Source of the DNA: CAYNFP01 sp964396655
Lineage (GTDB): Bacteria > Bacillota_I > Bacilli_A > RF39 > UBA660
Length of the DNA stretch: 64,000 bases
Assembly (NCBI GenBank): GCA_964396655.1
Contig: CAYNFP010000001.1
Coordinates: forward strand, 138,041 to 202,040
Direction: 5' to 3'
Part shown: one piece after another, positions 57,623 through 64,000 of the stretch
How positions within the stretch are numbered: position 1 is the first letter of the stretch
How the letters are laid out: each line of letters opens with the position of its first letter
Position numbers and translations under genes: made by a program
The notes under the pieces: generated by a model
What the model was told of the DNA's origin: nothing
What the model saw: the letters and a program-made list of their open reading frames with translations, nothing else
Database searches by the model: none

Positions 57623-59839
57623 ATGGAAAATGATAGATATATAGGAGAAAGATTTTTAAGTATGCTATATAAGGATATGCATACAGCTTTAACAGTAGAA
57701 AAATCATCAAATCCAAATGATAGTAAATTAGAAAAGATAAGAAAATATTTAGAAAGACTTCAAAGGATAGAAGAAAGAAGTAAGAAAGAAGATAGAGTAG
57801 AGCTATTAAAAGAGTTTTATTATGATAAATATGTAATAAAAGAAAGTCAAATACCAGAATCATATTATATTCATCAAGCGCGGGTAGCAAAAAATCTTGG
57901 ACATGGAGATATAACTATAACTCCTGAATTAAAAAAAGAATATGCACGAATATTAATAAAAGATCAAAAAGAATCATTAGATACATGGTTAGATTATCTA
58001 ATGGGTGAAGACACAGATATGTATCCATATTGGGCAAAGTATTGGGCATTTCAAGGAATGGTACAGCTAGGGGATTATGATAAAGATAAAAAGATGTATT
58101 TCAAAAGAACAGAAGGAACAGTAACTCTATTTCCAGATTTAAATAGAGGAGTTTTATCTTTGTGTATGAATCAAATAATAAAATATTTTGTAAATAAAGA
58201 AACAATAGAAGAAGAAATAAGAAGTTTAGTAGTATCAGGAAGTTTTAAAAGATTATATGAATACTATATAAACAAAATGGAAATGTTTCCAAAATATAAG
58301 AAAGTAACAAACGATGGAATATGGGTAAAGTATCCAAAAGGAAGCGACCATATGAAGTTAGTAAATTCAATAAAAGAATATAATACAAAGTGGTGTACAG
58401 AAGGAGAAGAAACAGCAAAATACCAATTATCAAATGGAGACTTCTATGTATATTATTCATATAATGAAGAAGGAAATCCAGTCATACCAAGAATAGCAAT
58501 AAGGATGGAAGGGTACAATATCGCCGAAGTAAGAGGAACATCAGGGAATGACCAAAATCTAGAAGGTGGACTAGAAGAAATATTAGAAAAGAAACTAGAA
58601 GAATTTCCAGATAAAGAAAAATACAAGAAAAAAGTAAGTGATATGAAAAAACTTACTTTAATATATAAAAAATGGGAAAACAAAGGAGAATTAACAACAG
58701 AAGAATTAAGATTTTTATATGAAATAGATGAGTTTATAATAGGATTTGGTTTTAAAAAAGATCCAAGAATAAAAGAAATAACAAATACTAGAAACAAAAG
58801 ACAAGATTTATCAAAGGCTCTTAATTTGAAAGAAGATCAAATATCATTAACAACAGAAGAATTTTTAAAAGGAACAGATATAATATATCATGATGGAGAT
58901 TTGGATTTATCTGGATTAACATCTGCAAAAGGGATAAAATTTCCAAAATTAATAAAAGGAAGTTTAGATTTATCTAGACTAGCAACAATAGAAGATCTAG
59001 ATTTATTAAATACAATAATAAATGGAGATTTATTTTTAAATGGCTTAACCACCGCAGAAGGCTTAGATTTATCCAATACAACAATAAATAGAAGTTTATA
59101 TTTATATGGCTTAACCACTGCAAAAGGTGTAAAATTTCCTGAAATAATACATGGAGATTTAGATTTACGTAACTTAACCATTGCCGAAGGTTTAGATTTA
59201 TCAAATACAACAATAAATGGATTTTTAAATTTATATAGTTTAACAACGGCAGAAAGTTTAGATTTATCCAATACAACAATAAATGGAGGGGTAAATTTAT
59301 CGGGATTAATCCAAATAAAAGAATTAAAGTTACCTAAAATAATAAAAGGGAGTGTAATTTTAGGTTTAGTAATGGGAAGTTTAGATTTATCCAATACAAC
59401 AATAACTGGGAATTTAGATTTATCTAGACTAGAAACAATAGAAGATCTAGATTTATCAAATACAACAATAAATGGAGATTTATATTTACCTAACTTAACT
59501 ACAGCAAAAGGTCTGGATTTATCCAATACAATAATAAAAGGAAAGTTATTTTTAAATGGCTTAACCACCGCAGAAGGCTTAGATTTATCCAATACAACAA
59601 TTAATAGAAATTTGGTTTTATTTAGTTTAACTACAGCAGAAGGTTTAAAACTTCCTAGAACAATAAAAGGGATTTTAAATATACCAAAATTAAAAAGTGT
59701 TAAAGGTATAATATTTCCGGAAGGTTTTGATGAAAGTATTTTTAATAGAATTTTTTGTGATAAAGATATATTAATTCAATTGAAAGAAGAATATTATAGG
59801 CAATGGGGGATAAAAATAGAAGAACAAAAAACAAGATAA
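57623..59839 (+). CDS. Large repeat protein with a K-W-C-T domain
   Basis: The 738-residue protein has no signal peptide or membrane segment. Residues 1-400 form a mixed domain with the motif NTKWCTEGEETAKYQL, GDFYVYYSYN and IAEVRGTSGN, a pattern known from phage- and plasmid-linked PcfJ-like proteins of unknown function. From about residue 415 to 700 it has tandem repeats of about 20 residues such as GLDLSNTTINGDLYL, which should form a beta-helix or LRR-like solenoid. It lies between spoIVFB and rplU, where other Bacillota have no gene of this kind. Confidence 0.75.
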   Translation: MENDRYIGERFLSMLYKDMHTALTVEKSSNPNDSKLEKIRKYLERLQRIEERSKKEDRVELLKEFYYDKYVIKESQIPESYYIHQARVAKNLGHGDITITPELKKEYARILIKDQKESLDTWLDYLMGEDTDMYPYWAKYWAFQGMVQLGDYDKDKKMYFKRTEGTVTLFPDLNRGVLSLCMNQIIKYFVNKETIEEEIRSLVVSGSFKRLYEYYINKMEMFPKYKKVTNDGIWVKYPKGSDHMKLVNSIKEYNTKWCTEGEETAKYQLSNGDFYVYYSYNEEGNPVIPRIAIRMEGYNIAEVRGTSGNDQNLEGGLEEILEKKLEEFPDKEKYKKKVSDMKKLTLIYKKWENKGELTTEELRFLYEIDEFIIGFGFKKDPRIKEITNTRNKRQDLSKALNLKEDQISLTTEEFLKGTDIIYHDGDLDLSGLTSAKGIKFPKLIKGSLDLSRLATIEDLDLLNTIINGDLFLNGLTTAEGLDLSNTTINRSLYLYGLTTAKGVKFPEIIHGDLDLRNLTIAEGLDLSNTTINGFLNLYSLTTAESLDLSNTTINGGVNLSGLIQIKELKLPKIIKGSVILGLVMGSLDLSNTTITGNLDLSRLETIEDLDLSNTTINGDLYLPNLTTAKGLDLSNTIIKGKLFLNGLTTAEGLDLSNTTINRNLVLFSLTTAEGLKLPRTIKGILNIPKLKSVKGIIFPEGFDESIFNRIFCDKDILIQLKEEYYRQWGIKIEEQKTR
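58880..59700 (+). repeat. Tandem repeats within the large repeat protein gene
   Basis: Units of about 60-66 bp recur, with near-identical DNA such as TTAGATTTATCCAATACAAC and GGCTTAACCACCGCAGAAGG. The similarity at DNA level shows recent expansion or recombination among repeats. Confidence 0.8.
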
Positions 59840-59850
59840 ATTTCATTATA

Positions 59851-59886
59851 TAAAAATAGCATTTAGAAAAATGCTATTTATTTTTT
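59851..59886. terminator. Bidirectional terminator
   Basis: AAAATAGCATTT and AAATGCTATTT pair around AGAAA, with T/A tails on both sides. It separates the repeat-protein gene from the minus-strand dehydrogenase gene. Confidence 0.7.
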
Positions 59887-61262
59887 AATATATTTCTTGC
59901 TGCTACTAAGCCTGTAGCGGCTGCTGTAACAATGTTTCCTGCTTTACCAGCCCCATCTCCAATAAAGTATATATTGTAATTATCTATTTTCATTTGTTTA
60001 TTAGTAATAATTTCATTACTGAAGAATTTTATTTCTGGTCCATAAAGAAGAGTTTCTCCATTATTTACTCCAGGTATTATTTCATCAAGTTTTTCTAATC
60101 CTTCTATAATGTTTAATATAATCCTATGAGGAAGTACTAATGCTAAATCTCCAGCTATACAATCTTTTAATGTAGGATCAATAAATCCTTTTTCAATTCT
60201 ATGCCACTCACTTCTTCTTCCTTGTTTCAAGTCTTTTAATGTTTGGATAATAGGTTTTCCACTACCTAGGACACTTGCAATTCTTGCAATACTTTCTCCA
60301 TATTCTCTAGTATTTGTAGTAGGGTGAGTTAAGCTTACTTTTGAAATAAATGCAAAGTTACTATTATCTGATTTAGTATCTTTTAATGCATAACCATTAA
60401 CACAAATATATCCTTCATAATTTTCTTTAGCAACATATCCTCCAGGATTTGTACAGAAAGTTCTTATTTCATCATTATAAGTATCACTTTTAATGAATAT
60501 AGTAGGATCATATATTACATCTGTTATTTCTTTTAATATTTCTTTTCTTACCTCAACTCTAACACCAATTTCAATACTTTGTGATACATATTCAATGTTA
60601 TATTTATCAGCAAGTTCTTGTACCCATTTAGCGCCTGTTCTTCCTGGCGCAACTATTACATCTTTAGCTTTTATCTCTAATTTTTTATCTTTATTAGTAT
60701 AAGAAATCTTTAAAATTTCTTTTTCAGGACATATATCTAAAACATTTGAATTTTCAAATATTTCAACTCCTTTATCAATTAAATAATTTGTAATATCAGT
60801 TATATATTGTGGTAAATGATCACTTCCTAAATGTTTTTGTTTGATAATTAAAAGTTCTGCTCCGGTCTTAGCAATTTTTTGTTTTAATTGATTTGCTTCA
60901 TCCATATTAGTAGGATATACTTTACTATCCATTCCAAACTTATTAAATATTTCTTCGGTTTCATCTATTAATTTATAAGCTTCTGTTTTTGACATATATT
61001 TAAATAAATCACTTTTACCAAGTTTAGGAATAAAATTTAATTTGCCATCAGAAAAAGTTCCAGCTCCTCCAAAACCAGATAAGACTCCACAAGGAGAACA
61101 ATTAAGGCAAGCTTCAGATCCTTTACTTAAAGGACAAGTTCTATTTTCTGCTTTTTTACCTTTATCCATTAAAGAAATTTTTAAATTTTTATTTTTAGTA
61201 ATTAATTCATAGGCCGCAAATAAACCGGCTGGACCAGCTCCAACTATAACAACATCATACAT
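59874..61262 (-). CDS. FAD-dependent dehydrogenase-like protein
   Basis: The 462-residue flavoprotein opens VVIVGAGPAGLFAA, the FAD-binding Rossmann motif, and has CPLSKGSEACLNCSPC with conserved cysteines, SGFGGAGTFSDGKLN and IVAPGRTGAKW, then a late GDGAGKAGNIVTAAATG. It matches the NAD(FAD)-utilising dehydrogenase family of clostridia and their kin, whose substrate is not known. It lies alone between two unrelated genes. Confidence 0.88.
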   Translation of the reverse strand: MYDVVIVGAGPAGLFAAYELITKNKNLKISLMDKGKKAENRTCPLSKGSEACLNCSPCGVLSGFGGAGTFSDGKLNFIPKLGKSDLFKYMSKTEAYKLIDETEEIFNKFGMDSKVYPTNMDEANQLKQKIAKTGAELLIIKQKHLGSDHLPQYITDITNYLIDKGVEIFENSNVLDICPEKEILKISYTNKDKKLEIKAKDVIVAPGRTGAKWVQELADKYNIEYVSQSIEIGVRVEVRKEILKEITDVIYDPTIFIKSDTYNDEIRTFCTNPGGYVAKENYEGYICVNGYALKDTKSDNSNFAFISKVSLTHPTTNTREYGESIARIASVLGSGKPIIQTLKDLKQGRRSEWHRIEKGFIDPTLKDCIAGDLALVLPHRIILNIIEGLEKLDEIIPGVNNGETLLYGPEIKFFSNEIITNKQMKIDNYNIYFIGDGAGKAGNIVTAAATGLVAARNILKNK

Positions 61263-61389
61263 AAAACATAAACACCTTTACTTTCCAACACAATAATATC
61301 ATATTTTTCATATTTCAACAAATTTATTATTACTGAAAAAGAGTTTTTAAAAATATCTTCTTATAATAAAAAATAGGAGGAATATATTT

Positions 61390-61668
61390 ATGAATAATTT
61401 AGCTTTATTTGAAGAAAAAGAGATAAGAAAAATATGGAGAGAAGAAAAATGGTATTTTAGTATTATTGATGTTGTTTATGCACTTACTAACAGTAGTAAT
61501 CCTAGAAGATATTGGAGTGATTTAAAAATTAAATTAGAAATTGAAGGTTTTGCCATTGAAATGTACGATATTATCGTACAATTGAAATTAAAGTCAAACG
61601 ATAATAAATATCGTTTGACTGATTGTGCCGATACAAAAGGAATATTAAGAATAATTCAATCAATGTAA
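61390..61668 (+). CDS. Truncated Bro-N domain protein
   Basis: The 92-residue protein is the first part of a Bro-N (phage antirepressor) domain: LFEEKEIRKIWREEKWYF, SIIDVVYALTNSSNPRRYW and TDCADTKGILRIIQS (given as pieces). Complete proteins go on after that point with P-S-P-K-A-E-P-F and a second domain. Here a stop follows. It may be a remnant of a phage or a retained short protein. Two perfect inverted repeats lie inside it (61562-61580 and 61592-61620). Confidence 0.8.
   Translation: MNNLALFEEKEIRKIWREEKWYFSIIDVVYALTNSSNPRRYWSDLKIKLEIEGFAIEMYDIIVQLKLKSNDNKYRLTDCADTKGILRIIQSM
61562..61580. repeat. Perfect inverted repeat inside the Bro-N gene
   Basis: TGTACGATA, one T, then its exact complement TATCGTACA. 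A 9-bp perfect arm pair in coding DNA is uncommon. Confidence 0.8.
61592..61620. repeat. Second perfect inverted repeat inside the Bro-N gene
   Basis: AGTCAAACGATA, five bases (ATAAA), then its exact complement TATCGTTTGACT. Both repeats share the inner CGATA/TATCG. Confidence 0.85.
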
Positions 61669-61749
61669 ATACATTAAATCTTTTTATAGATTGATTTTAA
61701 CTTTTAATACTTATATAATAATTAACATTAAGAAAAGGAAATTTATAAT

Positions 61750-62913
61750 ATGAAAGAAAATTTTAAAATAAATGAATTAATGGAAAAATACTTAGAAAGC
61801 GGATGGGAAAGTTTATTAATACAAATAATTAAATCAAAAGAATTAACAAAAGAAATATTTGATAAAATAATTGAAACTAAAAAAATTTATTTGGATTTTG
61901 ATACTTTTGAAATGTTACTTAGTTGTAGCTTTATGGATTCTGATAATTTGGATTCAATAATTGAAGTTATGCATCATTATGATGAGATATTTGAATTGGC
62001 AACTAGAAGTAAATTAATTACATTAAAATCTTTAGAGAGCATTTATATAAATAAGAAGTCTAAAAATACAAAAGTATTAATAAATATAATTGAAAATCCA
62101 GTTGCATCTACAGAATTAAAAAACTTAATATTTTTAGAAACTTTTGATAATGAATTATTAAAGGTATTTATTGATAAAAAATTAGTTAATCAAAAAGTTA
62201 TAAATTCAAAAAAATTAAAATTAATAGAAATTATTAGAAGCTGTAAAAAAAACAATAAATCTCTTAATTATTTATGTAATATAGTTCATTATCCACTTTT
62301 AGATGAAGAATTAGCTTTAGAAATATTAAATAAAATAAAAATATATAAAAACACAATGTATATTTGTGATAATGAATTTACAGATATATTAATTACAATA
62401 GCTTCTAGTAATATATTAACTTCTAACATAATAGAAATACTTATTGAAATATGTGAAATTACAAACTCTTTTGTTAAAGCTGATGTTTTTTCCCAAATAA
62501 CTGGGAATTCTTTAACTGAAACTAAGTATCTAGAAAAATTAGTGAATTTACCGCCAACATCTCCAGTTATTTTAATAAACGCTATTAATAATCCAAATAC
62601 AACTGAAGAAATTATAGATGTTTGTTTAAATAAATCAAAATTTATTTATTGTTGGTTAGCAGCGGCTTCCAGTTTAAAAGCAACTTCTAAAATATTAAGA
62701 AGGATTGCTTTCGAATATAGTCCACATCTGGAAATATTTGAAGCTTTGTTAGAAAATCCAAATACAACTGAAGAAATATTAAAAATTATAAAAGAAAAAA
62801 TAATATATCTTAAATTTCAAAATGAAGAAGCTAAGTTAACGAAGGAATGGGCAATTAGTTATAATAACAATTTAAGGAGATGTTTAAGTATATTAGATAA
62901 TTTAAATGTTTGA
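61750..62913 (+). CDS. LRV-like helical-repeat protein
   Basis: The 387-residue protein consists of helical repeats. Several contain N-P-N-T-T-E-E-I/L-x-x-(I/V) or N-P-V-A-S-T-E-L-K (near residues 116, 281 and 336), like leucine-rich-repeat-variant (LRV) or HEAT-type units. It has no signal or membrane segment. It is likely to be a binding scaffold. It lies just upstream of the rplU leader, with 8 bp to the promoter. Confidence 0.7.
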   Translation: MKENFKINELMEKYLESGWESLLIQIIKSKELTKEIFDKIIETKKIYLDFDTFEMLLSCSFMDSDNLDSIIEVMHHYDEIFELATRSKLITLKSLESIYINKKSKNTKVLINIIENPVASTELKNLIFLETFDNELLKVFIDKKLVNQKVINSKKLKLIEIIRSCKKNNKSLNYLCNIVHYPLLDEELALEILNKIKIYKNTMYICDNEFTDILITIASSNILTSNIIEILIEICEITNSFVKADVFSQITGNSLTETKYLEKLVNLPPTSPVILINAINNPNTTEEIIDVCLNKSKFIYCWLAAASSLKATSKILRRIAFEYSPHLEIFEALLENPNTTEEILKIIKEKIIYLKFQNEEAKLTKEWAISYNNNLRRCLSILDNLNV

Positions 62914-62919
62914 TTTTAT

Positions 62920-62948
62920 TTGACTTAATATAGCTTTTATGCTAAAAT
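62920..62948 (+). promoter_or_regulatory. Promoter of the rplU operon
   Basis: TTGACT (62920-62925), a 17-base spacer and TAAAAT (62943-62948), with TG two bases before it, form a sigma-A promoter. The start would lie near 62955. Confidence 0.7.
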
Positions 62949-62954
62949 CTTTAT

Positions 62955-63035
62955 GTTTGTAGAAATCTTTCTCTACAACCGCACTAAAAAGGTTTATAAG
63001 CATAGTCACCTTAAAGGCGAGTCTGATTGAAGGAG
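62955..63035 (+). promoter_or_regulatory. Ribosomal protein L21 leader
   Basis: The untranslated leader before rplU has the hairpin TGTAGAAATCTTTCTCTACA, then CCGCACTAAAAAGGTT and AAGGCGAGTCTGATTGAAGGAGG. This matches my memory of the L21 leader family of Bacillota, a structured mRNA element for autoregulation of rplU-rpmA. No computed alignment was possible. Confidence 0.7.
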
Positions 63036-63043
63036 GGAAAATA

Positions 63044-63346
63044 ATGAAAGCAATTTTTATTACTGGTGGAAAACAATATTTAGTAAGTGAAAATGATGAA
63101 ATTTTTGTTGAAAAATTAGATGTTGAAGCAGGAAAACAAGTTGAATTTGATGAAGTTCTATATGTTGATGGTAAAGTTGGAGAACCTTTTGTTAAAGGTG
63201 CCAAAGTTATTGCTGAAGTACTTAAACAAGGCAAGAACAAAAAGATCAAAGTTTTTAAATATAAATCTAAAAAGAAATATAGAAAAACTCAAGGTCATAG
63301 ACAACCATATACTAAACTTGTTATTAAAAAAATAGAAGTGAAATAA
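63044..63346 (+). CDS. rplU: Ribosomal protein bL21
   Basis: The 100-residue protein opens MKAIFITGGKQYLVSENDEI and has the family parts KLDVEAGKQVEFDEVL and FKYKSKKKYRKTQGHRQPYT. It is a large-subunit protein that binds 23S rRNA. It is first of the rplU-prp-rpmA operon. Confidence 0.96.
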   Translation: MKAIFITGGKQYLVSENDEIFVEKLDVEAGKQVEFDEVLYVDGKVGEPFVKGAKVIAEVLKQGKNKKIKVFKYKSKKKYRKTQGHRQPYTKLVIKKIEVK

Positions 63347-63348
63347 AT

Positions 63349-63645
63349 ATGTTAAATATTAAATATAATAAAATTAATAATATTATTGATAAAGTAGTTT
63401 TAAAAGGTCATACTGAATATGATATTTTAGGTAAAGATATAGTTTGTGCAGCTGCATCTTCTATATTTATAACTACTGTTAATTCAATATTATCATTTGA
63501 TGAAAATGCTATAAATTATAATAATAATTTAATAGAAAACATTAAAAAAGATGATATTACTAACAAATTATTGGAAAATATGATTACAATGTTTAAAGAA
63601 CTTGAAGGAAAGTATAAAAAAAATATTAAGATTGTGGAGGAATAA
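63349..63645 (+). CDS. prp: Ribosomal-processing cysteine protease Prp
   Basis: The 98-residue protein (YsxB) has the catalytic GHTEYDILGKDIVCAAASS with histidine and cysteine. Prp cuts the N-terminal extension off bL27, which is essential in Bacillota that have one. It lies between rplU and rpmA, the standard place, two bases from rplU. Confidence 0.95.
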   Translation: MLNIKYNKINNIIDKVVLKGHTEYDILGKDIVCAAASSIFITTVNSILSFDENAINYNNNLIENIKKDDITNKLLENMITMFKELEGKYKKNIKIVEE

Positions 63646-63646
63646 A

Positions 63647-63931
63647 ATGAAATTTTTAGAATTGAATATACAATTATTCGCATCACATAAAGGTGTTAGT
63701 TCTACTAAAAACGGAAGAGATTCTGCTGGACGTAGACTAGGAGCTAAAGCAAGTGATGGTGAACTTGTTACTGCTGGTTCTATAATTTATAGACAAAGAG
63801 GAACAAAAATTTACCCAGGAACAAATACTGGAATAGGTAAAGATCATACATTATATGCTAAGATTGATGGAATAGTAAAATTCGAAAGAAAAGGAAAAGA
63901 TAAGAAACAAGTAAGTGTTTATACAGCATAA
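63647..63931 (+). CDS. rpmA: Ribosomal protein bL27 with Prp-cleaved extension
   Basis: The 94-residue protein starts MKFLELNIQLFASHKG; the part up to LF is the extension removed by Prp, leaving A-S-H-K-G at the peptidyl-transferase centre. The rest is typical: STKNGRDSAGRRLGAKASDG and PGTNTGIGKDHTLYA. I chose the ATG at 63647 after GTGGAGGAA; a longer frame to 63602 is in the end of prp. Confidence 0.96.
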   Translation: MKFLELNIQLFASHKGVSSTKNGRDSAGRRLGAKASDGELVTAGSIIYRQRGTKIYPGTNTGIGKDHTLYAKIDGIVKFERKGKDKKQVSVYTA

Positions 63932-63945
63932 ACATTTACTTTTTT
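63905..63945 (+). terminator. Terminator of rplU-prp-rpmA
   Basis: AAGTAAGTGTTTAT and ATAAACATTTACTT form a long stem around ACAGC with a T tail. It overlaps the last rpmA codons. Confidence 0.75.
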
Positions 63946-64000
63946 ATTATAAATTGAAAAAGTAAGTGTCCGGTTAGGGCATAAAAAAAGACACATATAA

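Noticed and set aside
58888..59592. Long minus-strand frame opposite the repeat protein gene
   Set aside because: It is a mirror of the tandem repeats; the plus-strand frame has the start, ribosome binding site and domain structure.
63946..64000. Possible start of another element after rpmA
   Set aside because: Only 55 bases remain after the terminator; too little to call anything.

Overview
The window comes from the chromosome of an AT-rich, spore-forming member of the Bacillota. It is probably one of the uncultured gut Bacilli related to Erysipelotrichia or RF39; that placement is inference from gene content and base composition. The standard bacterial code fits: TGA is a stop, and start sites are marked by GGAGG- or AGGTGAT-type ribosome binding sites. 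Housekeeping blocks keep Bacillus-like gene order, and lineage-specific genes of unknown function sit between them. I found no rRNA genes, CRISPR array, insertion sequence or complete prophage.

Bases 1-15,200 hold the end of a glycine-rich protein, the ribosome-assembly GTPases EngB and Der, a SpoVIF-like sporulation protein, a FemX-type protein, enolase, a five-gene unknown cluster made of two paralogous gene pairs around a DUF7666-like gene, bL28, DnaE, CdsA, RseP and an HD-domain protein. A tRNA-Arg(CCT) follows. A racemase and a Fic gene lie between this tRNA and a decayed copy of it. Bases 17,200-31,940 hold an SDR protein that lacks its catalytic lysine, an IscR-type Rrf2 regulator beside the ruins of an iscS-nifU cassette, UppS, tRNA-Thr(GGT), several unknown proteins, a dUTPase fused to a long unknown N-terminus, PHP, VanZ and TtcA-like proteins, and an ABC exporter.

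Bases 32,000-42,600 follow the Bacillus order spoIIGA-sigE-sigG-ylmC-lspA-ylyB, with two insertions. Three surface or coiled-coil genes lie between sigE and sigG. Between sigG and ylmC lies a structured, GC-richer noncoding RNA of about 550 nt with its own strong promoter and terminator, directly before a gene for an OapA-like membrane protein. I read this as an OLE RNA and its partner, and it is the most striking non-protein element here.

Bases 42,600-57,600 hold TspO-like and rhomboid-like membrane proteins, LexA facing a 50-residue membrane protein whose promoter contains a LexA-like box (a candidate SOS division inhibitor), yceD-rpmF, the start of the division cluster (mraZ with four 10-bp-spaced operator repeats, rsmH, ftsL, class B PBP), a sirA-yneF pair, ylbJ/ylbL, a SPOR protein, radC and spoIVFA-spoIVFB. 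Bases 57,600-64,000 hold a large leucine-rich-repeat-like protein, an FAD dehydrogenase, a truncated Bro-N gene with two perfect inverted repeats, an LRV-like repeat protein, and the rplU-prp-rpmA operon with its L21 leader. The window ends just after the rpmA terminator.

Two themes link these genes. One is sporulation: SpoIIGA/SigE, SigG, SpoIVFA/FB, YlbJ, SirA and SpoVIF. The other is ribosome maturation: Prp cleaves the bL27 extension, and bL32 here carries a very similar N-terminal extension, so Prp may have a second substrate.
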